Shown here piece by piece: positions 47,501-58,867 of a DNA stretch of 64,000 nt (position 1 is its first letter; the number at the start of each line of letters is the position of its first letter). Under the pieces are notes generated by a model. The model saw only the letters and a list, made by a program, of their open reading frames with translations, was not told the origin of the DNA and searched no databases. The DNA lies in NCBI RefSeq assembly GCF_905220415.1, contig NC_059546.1, forward strand, positions 4,154,001 to 4,218,000, read 5' to 3'. A program made the position numbers and the translations under genes. Source of the stretch: Colias croceus (Eukaryota; Arthropoda; Insecta; Lepidoptera; Pieridae).

Positions 47501-50500
47501 TCTAGGTATACCTACTAATGAATATAAATTTCTATATAAGTATCTAAGTTCATCTAAATATCGTATGAAATATCTTCACTTTGTAGCATCTTACTGAACA
47601 ATGATCATATTACTGTTACATCTATACAAACCAAAACTCTCAAAGACTGTTCAATAGATTTAACATCCCTCAACTGACCTACGCTCCTAATTACACAAAG
47701 CAATTAAAAGAAAAAACAAGAATTCACTTACAGAAATGTTTAATAGAGCACATACGACGGGAATACAGCAATTTATCAGCAGGGCGTTGATTCACTGGCA
47801 AATAAAAGTGTACGCCACGGGAGGCGACGCGACAAAAATAATTTCATACATCCTAACATTTTCCGATCCATTTGAAACACGTTCAACCGTCCGATTAAGT
47901 GGAATAAGTTGATGTACTAAGCTAAGATGTTCTACGACAAAAGGATTTTCGTTATACCTATATTTGAAACACGTGTGTTTGAAGATGTTGGTGTCGTAAT
48001 AAGCTTGGAATTATTGAATGCAATCAAACAAACCAACAAAGACAATAGTTTTATGTTTTATAGTGTATTATTGTATCTTTTAGTATTATTAATGCGCAAT
48101 ATTAAATTACTCTATATAACTTCAATAAACATTAAATCTGAGTCTTATATAAACATCTTTTCTTTGTGTTCAGTAATTCATATATCATAATATCAAATCC
48201 ACATTTTCACGGTTTCAGCAAAACGTTGTCTTTTAATCTCCATAATATTCCGCAAGTCAAAAAGGGGAGGAGAGTCTCAATACACCCCAGTCCCCTTCTG
48301 AACGAAACAACGATAGTGTCAAAAAAAGATAAAATAAAATAAATTGCTCCTCTTTGCTATTACCCACTTCTTATATATATTTATGGGAAATTTATCACCT
48401 TATGAACATTGTTTACCCAAACTTATCAGTTTTAATTAATTTAGTAGAGACTTCACAGTTCACACACTTATAGCAGGTATATAATTTTTGTCAGAGGCGT
48501 AATTAAACTTCTGAGAAATGAATAAAATACTATACATTACCTGATATCTGATCTCAACGCTGTAATCATTATCATCAGGTATTTATTTTAATTAGGCCCT
48601 TAGTAATGAGACGCTTAGCTAAAATACAAAATTACAGCACCTTCCATAGATTATACAAATATAAGTGAAGACATTTCAAGTGGGTACATTAAAATCACAT
48701 TAGTAAGAAACGCAGAGGGGTTCGCGAATTTATCTGACGATGTTAAAAAAATTAATACATAAAACATTTATTTATTATCTCATTTAAATGATGGCTCCAA
48801 ATTTAATTATATGGAAGGGGCGATAAAAGAATAACGAAACGAAAAAAAATACAACGATTTATACCAATATTATAAAACATGACAAACTTTACAATCCTAC
48901 TCGAAAAACATCAACTATTAGAATTATAATATCAGATATTACACGATATTACACTTGACACTTTTACAACATAATAAAATGTACACTTAATTTCGCAAAT
49001 ATAACATTTTTAGCGATCGCAAATATATCAACAGTTCATCGTTTTGGCCACGGTAACTGGTCGCAGACAGGCTCGCAATTTGCCTCACCAAGGCATGTTT
49101 AATATTAGAAGTCCTGATTTATGTCCTGCCCCCATAATGAAGTGTCTCCACTACAAACGTGTGCGCACTAATTCACTACCGACTATTAGATGCACTGTGG
49201 CGGTATTGGTATACCGCATCCGGTAAAAATATATCGCGTATTACAGCGAAGTTTTTTAAAATACATTAGATAAGCTTGGAGCTTTGCGATTTGACAAAAG
49301 AAATGTACGTAATAATATGTATTTTGAGAACGACTTCTATTTAAATAGAAGTTTTTGATATTAATAATATGTTATGCCACGGGATTTAATTACGTACTTT
49401 TAAGAAAGTAACATTGCAGTCATCATTTACCGCCGTTATACATTTTGATATTATTTACGAGCTGTGTTGTTTTCACCATTAATCAGTTTATAATCGTTTA
49501 TATGTAAATGGATAAATGATAATCGCACATTGTTTAAGTAACCTTTTAATGCCAATCTATAAATTGATCTACATTCTATAAGGGCTTAGCAACGGCTTGT
49601 ATTAAGCACTCGTTTCAAGTCGCTACAAATTGAAATTGACGAACGTCTGTCTCAATACACGGACCAAATAAATCCAATTAGATAAGAGAGTCATTAAATC
49701 GATTCATTTCTTAGTCACAAATACATCACGTGTCTTTGTTTTCGATGGCTTCACTCCAAATAACTTGTTTTATCTCCCGTTCTCGGTTTAGGTGCTTTCA
49801 GAAGATCCGTTGATTGTTTATGTAAAGTTAATTTATGGCTGAAGAATCTCACTGGTCCAGTAACCTTGATCTTAATTTATCTTCATAAAGCGCTACATAA
49901 TATACTTTACGATAAATAAAGTTAACATTTCAGAGCAATTTAGTTATTAACGGCTTTACTTAATCTACGTGACTTCTTAGTTGAATATTGCTTTTCTTTT
50001 TAATGCAGTACAAAATACGCATATCAGTAGGTATACGAGTATTGTGAAAAGTTTTAATGTCGTAATTTTTCCATGTAATCCACCAATGCTATTTAAAAAT
50101 GTACTAGGTACATGAATGGCTTCTCGACAATTTATGTGTATTAAAGTTGTATGGATTGATTCATAATTTTACCATCGCTGGCTTAGAATTACAACTATCA
50201 TTGCCAAGAAATAATTTCCATACCATATCTACGCAGCATGAAAGTATATTTAACCAAAACACACGTGTAAACGACGTGTCTTAAATCTCAATAAAAGTAT
50301 CCTAATTCACTAATTACAATGTGTTACATGTTAATCCATCTAAAAATATGCTGCACGTTCCCGGCATCCAATACAAAGGCCGCTGGCCGTTGAAGGAGTA
50401 ATAAATTAGAGGGAAAGCTGCGCGCCAGGATTTCCCCCGGGTTTATTCTCACTCAAGAGCGCTACACCTAATCCAAAAAGCCTTATTATGCTACCCTTAA

Positions 50501-50999
50501 TACAGCGCTCAAGACTACTTGAAAATTTCCTCGGGAAGTAAGCGTTTTAGTTTAAGGTGCCTTTTTTGAATTTAACCTTTTTCAATTAGTTTTAATATTA
50601 GCTGCGTAGCTATCTATGAACTAATGTAGAAAAATAATGCTAAGCGTTAAAAGTTTATTGTTTATCGAGTAAGGTGTAGTTTTAACCGGTTCATGCGATG
50701 ATGGTGGATCAAAAATTATTACCCTCATGAAATTGTATAATAAAGTGTTTTGTATCCATTTATTAATCTAGTCAGTACAAAAGTAATGAATTGCCTTGTA
50801 CACTTGCCCTAATATAACCGAACGGTTCACATATTTTATGCATTAGCCCAATAAATATTAATGTATATTGACAGTGCCAGAGCTTAATATATTATCGAGC
50901 GAATGTGTTATCTACATACGTCCACATTTGTCCGTTAGTACCAGTTCTTCGAAGTACCCGGTTACCAATTTCTCCAATTTAAATTGTCTATGAGTACCG
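44600..50999. other. AT-rich non-coding interval
   Basis: No supported gene. Around 44782-44874 the text resembles a degraded lepidopteran repeat, with gaaaactttaaaacggat near 44850. A 9-bp inverted pair around 45280-45310 (acattgtaa and ttacaatgt) and a 20-bp palindrome at 49333-49352 are visible. The 87-codon frame at 47927-48190 is AT-driven with no domain. Confidence 0.4.
49333..49352. repeat. 20-bp perfect palindrome
   Basis: acttctatttaaatagaagt is its own reverse complement with no spacer. It could bind a dimeric factor or be a relic of an inverted repeat. No flanking context supports a specific role. Confidence 0.65.
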
Positions 51000-51900
51000 C
51001 TCGACTGAAGTCAGCCGGCCGCGGCGCATTCCGCTGCTATCGGCGACGCGGACGCAGCCGCTACCCAGCGACAAAGACGGCTGATATTGACTAAATCACG
51101 AGCGACAAGGACAAAACACTAACACAACGGGCGTTTTTTAAATAATCGAGCCAGGAATGAAGATAGGCAGGAGACAATTCGAAGCATTTTATCGGGCTGC
51201 CAACCCTAGCGCGGACAGTGGCCATTTAATTTGTTTCCTTATGAGTCACTATTGAAATGAAATTCAACTAAATGTCGTGATAATTGCTCGGGCCGATTGT
51301 TGAATTCCTATCAATTTAACTCCTTGTTGGTATCGTGCAAAAGTAACTTAAAAGTTGAACGTTGCTAAATTTGTAGGGTCACAACTTGTATATTTACTAA
51401 CTTTTAAGAAAACTCAAAAATGTATTTTAAAATGCATATTTAATGTTTAATATAGGTATTATACAGCTACTGAAGTAGGTATGTAGGTATCAATTCCATG
51501 TTAACAAACGCGATAAACTAAATTACCTTTAACAAAAAGAAGTTTGTACAACGTCAATAATTATAAGTTGATTATAATTTAATAAGCGGTATTAAAAATG
51601 AAATTACCGCATATTACAATAACAACTACCGCTCAGGCATCATTATCGCTAACCTATAATTACGCGGCGCGCGCTGATTGGCGGAAGGTGTTCGTTTATT
51701 TGTTTTCTAATCCTTGCTAGTCTATCTTTAAAGCGAGCGTGTGGCGACATCCTTTATCGCGGGTCGCGCTTCTGTTTTTGTTCTGTTTGTCTGTTTTGCT
51801 TGCAGCCATATTGCGCTCGTAAATTATCACGGAGAGAGATTTGTTTCCATAGTTCTGCGGCCGCAATACATCAGCGTTCGCCGGATGTTAGTTTATGTTG
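51000..51900. other. CpG-rich pockets, possible regulatory region
   Basis: A dense CpG cluster at 51010-51085 (around agccggccgcggcgcattcc) and a second at 51660-51900. The latter includes gcggcgcgcgctgattggcg, where ATTGG is an inverted CCAAT box. The frame at 51741-52034 that crosses the second pocket starts with GTG; its first ATG, near 51886, leaves only about 50 codons. Promoter or enhancer function is inferred from composition only. Confidence 0.3.
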
Positions 51901-53889
51901 ACGCTCGCTTTGTATTTGGCGATTTCGTGCCTGTCAAGCTGGACAGACGTGACAATTCCCGCTTATATATTATGGATGTAAAAATTTTATTGGACACTTT
52001 ATTAAGGAATAAATTGAGCCGAAAACGTATGTAGAATTGTAGAGTTTCAATTTTTGATGAATCTATGAAGTATTTTTTTATCCATACCTACTGCAAAAGT
52101 CAATAATAAGTATAAAAGTATGACTTCTAAAGAGAGCAACGATTTATGCTTAATTGTCATTTAAATACTTGCCAAAGTAAGTACCTAAAGTTCGCCAAAA
52201 TAATATTTTTATTTCCATCAAAGTTTACTAAATGTGTTTTATCTGTTACTGAATACGATCTTATTGATAACTATTTTATATCCATAAGAACTTGCGAACA
52301 TATAACAGAAACCCCTACTATTGGTTTCTTAAACATTTTGTAACTATAAGGAGCTGCTAATGTGTTTTCAGAGAAAATAAAAGGGAAATATTTTGACAGC
52401 TAACATATGTCCGTTGATCGTTAATTTATTGCAACACTTTGTTGTTCCTCTCAGTCTTTAATTAATTCATTGGGACAGCTTTTAAATTAAATGTTTCAGG
52501 AAGAAGATAATGTTAAGTGATTTATAAAGCACAAAATGGTATGTGATAGAGAACATGAGCACAGTAACTTTAATAAAAATTGTGATACCAGATGTTGAGT
52601 TGAACTAAATACTGTTATATAAATTGGGAACAAATACAGTAAAAATTATGCAACTTTTAATAATTTTTTTTGAAACATTGTAAGTAAATAATCAAAGAAA
52701 AATTTGGCAGCTCATAATATATCCATTGAGTTTATACAACTGCGTAATGTTTTACGGTATGGGCCGAGACAATAATGGCTTGCTCATAACATTACTCGTC
52801 CTCGGACCCTGTACCACGGAGCATTATCGTCTCGAAGAGTGCGCGTCGTTGCCAGCAAAATGTTCGAATCTCAGAACAATTTCGACAACTTGTAACGTTT
52901 CATGAGTCTCATGGTACAGGGTTTTCACGAGTTAAGTTTACAGGAAACGTGTCGTATATTTAATAGAAAATAGCTTCAAAATTAGGAGAATACGTCCGAA
53001 CTTTTTTCATAGGAATCGTTCAGTTTAAAAATGAAAATTATTTTATAGAAATTTAAACTAACTTCTTGATTATATAACTTCATATAACATGTCATCACTC
53101 ATTCAGTAGGCTGTTCAAATTTACATAGAATGAGATGCGCCCAGGCTTAATTAGATGAAAAGGCATAAATCATAGTCGACTTTATGTCAGTCTTGATGTG
53201 ACTGCGGACGAAGACGGACGCCTGTACCTGATATTTTTATTGTAATTAATCTTAATTATTCTAAAATAGCACCAATTTATATAATGCTCAAATCATATCT
53301 TACTGAAGAACTTTAAATGAGAGTATCATTATAACATTCATACTCATCTTTACATACTTAGTTATAAAGACCGACTTAGAAGAAGAAGACAGTGAATAAT
53401 ATGTCATTGTTTTATGTGCAAAATTTGTTGTCGACATATTTTCGTACCAGTGATACCAGTCACCGAGTTGCAAATCAATCATGGGAAAAACATGACTGAA
53501 CACAGTCTTTAAATATACCTAGTATTGAAGGGATTTTCAACTTTTCCGTATTATTTGTACCTATTCACTTTCATTGTTTTAACGAGTAGGTATAGGTACA
53601 CAGCGAGGATGGTTCAATATTTGTATTCAAATTCTGAAACGGTGATTAAATTTTAAATATGCAGTAGGTATATTAATAAATGCAAATAACATACGATGAG
53701 TAATTACCTGCGTTCATTGTTTATACTTGGACGGATCTAAAATATAAAATTAAAGGTTAGAAATAGTAAACACAGTCTATAAGCTGAAGTATATCTGTCT
53801 ATACTCTATTGAATGCATAAAATTAATATTCATTAAATAGCTTAGTTAGCTGTCGTTCATACGAAATCTTAAAACCGTATTGAAGGAGA
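51901..53889. other. AT-rich non-coding stretch
   Basis: No gene is supported. Short frames at 52146-52343 and 53300-53503 (reverse) have no domains. A long-range hairpin at 52806-52922 is listed separately. Confidence 0.35.
52806..52922. repeat. 117-nt span closed by an 11-bp stem
   Basis: accctgtacca (52806-52816) pairs exactly with tggtacagggt (52912-52922). Just inside, cggagcat and atgagtct pair in part. The enclosed DNA is GC-richer than its surroundings. The size allows a structured RNA or pre-miRNA-like fold, but inner pairing is incomplete by eye. Confidence 0.4.
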
Positions 53890-54015
53890 ATGGGTGCGCT
53901 TGCAATGAAAACGGCAGCTACACGCTTGATTGATGGGTTAAAGGCAGCCGAAGACAAATTAAAAAACAATTCCAATGACGACTCGTCACGGCAGCGAGGT
54001 GAAATCTTCAATTAA
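53890..54015 (+). CDS. Doubtful small ORF or first-exon candidate, 41 codons
   Basis: ATG at 53890 with G at +4, preceded in frame by TGA at 53881. The translation is Ala/Lys/Leu-rich for about 25 residues, as in an amphipathic helix, then Asn/Asp/Ser-rich; composition is not AT-driven. GAG|GTGAAA at about 53996 is an acceptable splice donor, so it could be an initial exon. Against this, the reverse strand is also open here (53823-54011) and I recognise no family. A coding remnant or chance are both possible. Confidence 0.2.
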   Translation: MGALAMKTAATRLIDGLKAAEDKLKNNSNDDSSRQRGEIFN

Positions 54016-54950
54016 GGCTTTGTACTTATACAGGGTGCTATTATTGACGCGTTTTTTATTAGCTGTATAACTGTTGAGCGTTTCTACTATTCATAGTGCC
54101 CTTAATAATTTATGAGTATGATGTATTGTTTCAATGAAACCACCGGTTTTGTAGTACATATAGCGTATATAAAATAATTTAAGAATATTGAAGATTATTT
54201 CAATAAATTGAATAAATTAAAAATTAAATAGTTTTATGCTAATAAGGAGATTAGATAATTGGGATAGGTAGATATAAGCTTTAGATAGATTTGTTGTTTA
54301 TTTAATTTATTATAATTAATGACAAAGTAAAAACTAAAAAGATACCTACATCATGTTTAAAAATATATTATTGTTATCTTAAATAGTATAGAAAATTCTT
54401 AAAATAATGTTGTATGATTCATTTTTACGAAATGATTCATCATAGCTTGATCGCTTTACATAAAAATTCCTATCAAATGTCACATAGGAATTTTTCTGCT
54501 ATGTACAAAAATATGATTTAAAAATAAATTATGACTCTACAATCTACATGCTTACTCTACATGTTTTTCTCACAAACATTTAAGTACACACGTGTACGTT
54601 TTACCTTCAAAATTATTAATACTTAAAACACAACGTTTTTTTATATTTTTGTACACTACCCTATGTTTTTTTAATATATTTTAAAGATTTATTATTTACA
54701 ATTTGAGACATATTTGCAATTCTTAAATATCTACTCTACCACAGAATACATAATAGTAGCTAAACGCTACAGAACTGACACTCTCCGCCTCCCGCCAAAA
54801 TTAAACACTTACCTCACCCCGCACGATCAGTCTAAAAATGGTCCATATTTTTCTACAGGGACGATACGCAACGAAGATTGACAACATTAATCAAATTGAC
54901 TTAAAGTAATTTTATTATTTTGGATTTGTGATTATCGTTTTTCGTAGAAA
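54016..54950. other. AT-rich non-coding stretch upstream of the THAP-like start
   Basis: No gene is supported. A hairpin is listed at 54462-54495. A GC-richer pocket (ctctccgcctcccgccaaaa, at 54781-54800) about 150 bases before the THAP-like ATG might be its former promoter, which is inference. Confidence 0.35.
54462..54495. repeat. 12-bp stem hairpin
   Basis: aaaaattcctat (54462-54473) and ataggaattttt (54484-54495) pair perfectly around a 10-nt loop; outer bases tacat and atgta extend the symmetry loosely. Small hairpin of unknown role. Confidence 0.6.
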
Positions 54951-55016
54951 ATGGTTAGATATTGTGCTGTTTACGGATGTATTTCATCAGAAAAACGCGA
55001 TTTTTTTTTACGCTAG
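54951..55016 (+). pseudogene. Broken THAP-domain-like N-terminus
   Basis: ATG followed by 20 more codons and a TAG at 55014. The peptide starts Met-Val-Arg-Tyr-Cys-Ala-Val-Tyr-Gly-Cys, i.e. Cys5-X4-Cys10, then Ser-Ser-Glu-Lys and two Phe. This is how THAP zinc-finger domains begin (C-X2-4-C, later C-X2-H, with a conserved aromatic/Pro stretch). THAP domains bind DNA and occur in P-element transposases and in host transcription factors. The rest of the domain is missing: a run of nine T and the stop follow, and no C-X2-H is found in the nearby frames. It is probably a decayed or 5'-only fragment of a transposase or THAP gene. With 21 residues the match could be chance. Confidence 0.35.
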
Positions 55017-58000
55017 TCAAAAATGTGCCAACCATAAAGCGTTAACACACACATTTGCAGTCTCTACAGTGTGACTGTCAAAACGATAATTTTGTATGGA
55101 GTGTCCGGGGTGTGACTCTACTAAACTTAATTTTTTTTTACTATGGGCATTATTTTGTTACAATCATTTTAAAGAAGTTTTATACTTAACAATAGCATGT
55201 TACAAAGAAGTACCTATAGTGGCTGCCTTACAAATAAAATGGTTCAGAAAGTTCTCTTTTTACCTTATTGAATTAATCCAATTACCTAGAAAGTTCATAT
55301 TTACAATTACTTAAGGGATAGAAGCAACGAGTGAATACAAAATTGTGATACAATCTCATTAGGAGTTTATGAGCCATTAATATACTACATACCAGTACTT
55401 ATGTGTAGTCAGAACACCGTGAACAATTTTAGCTGCCGGAGTAATTAATTAGGTGGTCCTATGTGATGGGGAGATTTATAGTACAGACGCGAAGATCGTT
55501 GGCAATCTTTAGCTATTTTGTTGCTAACTACGCTTTAAACACTACGGAAGCCTTATATTATTATTAACGAGGTGTATTCCAGATCAGTGCTATATTTTAC
55601 TTGTGCGATTGAAGTACGGAAGATTATTGAGGGTAAAGTGTAAACTGTGGTTCAAATTGTTATGATATATAGAGCGAATGTGTATGTATGTGTATGCGTG
55701 TGTCAATATACCTACTTCAGATTTGATGTATTGAAATTATTTTGAAAAAATCTTTATAGATAGGTACCTACATGGTTCACTCCAGATTCCTAAAAGTTTT
55801 GTTATAAAACATTTTAGGAGATATTATCTACTATGCAAAAAGGAGAGAAAGAAAAAATCATCTATATCGTATCACAAAATCCAAGAATATTAAAATATTA
55901 GGTGGGCAATAACAATTAGTAAATATGCCAAATATGTATCTGAGTATGAACATAAACAATTAACCATGTGAGTACTGACAGAGATATAGCCCACATACAT
56001 ACCTTAATGCCATTCTAAAAGGAATTCCTAATTATAGGTATTGCAATTTACCTACACATTAAATAATCAATGACACCAAAATTACATATTATGATTGTGT
56101 TTTAATTAAGTATATTTTATAAATATTTTATTCTAAGGCCAATAACGAAATCAATGTAGTACACTTAACTAGAGAGTTTAATATTTATTACTAATATTTG
56201 AAAAATATAAATTATTATAACATGTAATTAACATCAAGTGATTTATATATTAGAAATAATTTATAATATGTTATATTGAGTATGCCATGCAATAATTTAT
56301 TTCAAGTAGAAGTCCACGTTTGATCGCAAAGAGCGAGGTCAAGCTATTATGCGTTGAGCAGTCAGCTCTGTGATGCCTAGATAGATAACGTGCGCTATGA
56401 AGCAGTTGCAATTTATGCCAATTTATCATTCTACTGTCATAAACTTACCATAAAATATATCAACCGACACAACACATGAATAAAATTCATAATAACACCA
56501 CACTGAGTTCAATATCCGTTTTTAAAAACAACTCTTAATAATAATTCAATACCACAACATCACAACTGCATCATAAAATCTAGACATGAAAGTTAATCCT
56601 AGAGCAGACCACCTATATTAATAAATCAGCATGAGCCGTTTATTAAGTTCCCCGGTAACTATATCCGCACCTTGCTCAAACAAAAACTTGAAACAATTAA
56701 GGAAACATAGCGTTATAACGTAAAAGCAATTTGTCCGCTATTTCAAAATGTACATTAAACCTATGGCAGGAGAGATTAATTTCAATTGTGACGCAATTTT
56801 ATCGATATTGATATGAGACGGCATGTGGCATTCCAAAGCAGGTTTCTTCGATGAACTGCATTTTCATAGAATTACCAGCGTTTTTCCGACACCTTACAAT
56901 TGCGTGTTGCGAATTCTAGAAAGTGATGTACGTTTTTTTAATTGGCTATGGTATTTTAAACGGTAAATGTGTTGTATTCAGTTTAGAACGAATTAAAACG
57001 ATCTGTCTCTGTAGTTATAATTTTGCAATAGTAGGTATTATGTATCTAGTTTTAGATTAACATTTTAGAGCATACAAACTCAAAAGTAATATCCTACATA
57101 ACACATAAGAATCTAATTAGGCAAAAACGTTAATTTAAATATTTATTGTAGAATAATCTTTTTAAAACGGCGCGGGCGTTGACATATTTTTTTATACTTA
57201 TAAGTATTTAAAAGACTATAAGATGACGAAACATAAATTAAATAATTTAGCACATCTCTAATTAGTAATTTGCTTACATTAGTTGGGTTATAATTATAAA
57301 TAATGGATTTAATTTTGTTCCCATATCGAATGTAACCGCAGCCGTATCAAAGTTATAGCATAAATAAAAAGAGGTTTTGCAAAGAGCGAACGTCTAACGA
57401 GGCGAGCGGAGCGAAGCGAATTCTTCAAGTTTCAAGCCTCGAAGTTTTACAGGTGCGGTTTCTCTACATTTAGCGAAGGATTTCAATTAAACTCTATACG
57501 AATTTGCCAAGTCTAACGTTCAACTCGAATTAAGCACTTAGCATGTTTCTGAAATATGTGAGAGCGAGTTATAACCTATAGTTTTAACTTTTAACTAAGT
57601 AGGTACAATTATTGAATTGTTCATTTCAAGGTATCGTTGTAGGTATTCAATGCGCCCTATCGTTCAATTGACATAATAAAGATGTAGGGTCAACATAAAT
57701 TGTACTGTAATTTAAAATATTATGACATCGAATATAAATATTCAACATCGACTTTCCTAATTTATCTAATTAATATGGTGTTGCTATCTAAAACTACGTT
57801 TAAATATAATCATTCGCCATAAATATCTAGCTAAATTGAAACGTCTTAATAAACTTGTTTGTCTTGTTAATAATATCAACAGTATTCTATTCAAGTTTGA
57901 TACCTACACAAAATTCCTTGTATAAGCTCCTTGTTTCATAATTCAACATGGTATTATAAATGGCTTAGTTGCTGAGACTGACAATAATGTAACTGGTTAG

Positions 58001-58825
58001 AAGACTAAAGGATATAGTATAAAATAAACAACGTATTTATGAATTCAAAGGAATTGTGAAATAGTTCGTTGTAAGAATATATTTAAATGATTAGGTACTA
58101 AAAATAAAAACGTAGCGGTCTCGTTACTAAATTAGCACTTTCGCAAGAGTGAAGTTTTCACACGATTTTCATATTCCCACGCGCGGAGCGTTACAAAAGG
58201 GGCTTAAAAGTGAATTGAGGAATCCTTAACTCACGTACGGAGTCGTTTAGAGGTTACTAGGCTTGTTCAAGACCGGTTTGTCACATGGCCCTCGCCACGT
58301 GCGGCCTCCAGAATATACTATATGGAGTTATCTATATAAAATCAAACGGTGACTCGGACCTCTGGTGGACCACTAAACGAAAATGTTAACGGACTTTTTA
58401 TTTAAAGTATGAAAATTTTATCTGTAAATGTAGACTGCGCTTGAATACAGTGTAGTCTGTTTGATTAATGATAGTTTGTTTTAGATAGAGACTTAAGATA
58501 TTTAAATTAATAAAATTCATATTAATTTATCTACATATAAATAAAAGAAAACAATATGCGATACAAATATATTATCCCATTTAATATCACGTCGATAAAA
58601 TATTAATTTATTTAATAACTTATTTTTCTGAATAATTCATAACATCCTTATCTGATGTAATTTGAGTGCTGTAGGTATTCTCTATCATATATTTGTCTAA
58701 ATTGAAATTGCACAGATAACACAATTGTATGCGACTTATTTATTTATTGAGCCTTTATTACCTGTAGATATTTTTATAAAATTGAAAAGTAAATAACAAA
58801 TTTCATACAGCTTTAATATGTTTAA
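55017..58825. other. AT-rich non-coding interval
   Basis: No supported gene. The 72-codon ATG frame at 55096-55314 starts with two Cys close together but becomes an AT-driven hydrophobic translation. Near 57385-57421 the text contains gaggcgagcggagcgaagcg, a CpG-rich simple motif akin to the core of the transposon at 44.4 kb. A GC-richer pocket lies at 58180-58320. Confidence 0.4.
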
Positions 58826-58867
58826 TGGGGGACCTTATCACTTCAGAGTGATCTCTACCAGGCTAAC
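58826..58867. repeat. Short repeat-like fragment
   Basis: The segment gaccttatcacttcagagtg followed by atctctaccaggctaac resembles a motif that recurs in lepidopteran interspersed repeats. Only about 40 bases are recognisable. Recognition is from memory of such repeats and is not certain. Confidence 0.3.

Noticed and set aside
51741..52034. 97-codon frame with a hydrophobic N-terminus resembling a signal peptide
   Set aside because: The start codon is GTG. The first ATG lies about 48 codons later, so the apparent signal peptide would not be translated from this start.
52800..52880. tRNA gene suggested by a GTTCGAATC B-box-like motif
   Set aside because: No A-box, acceptor stem or cloverleaf could be built. 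Other GTTCGA occurrences, including the tandem repeat at 34.7 kb, also lack a cloverleaf.
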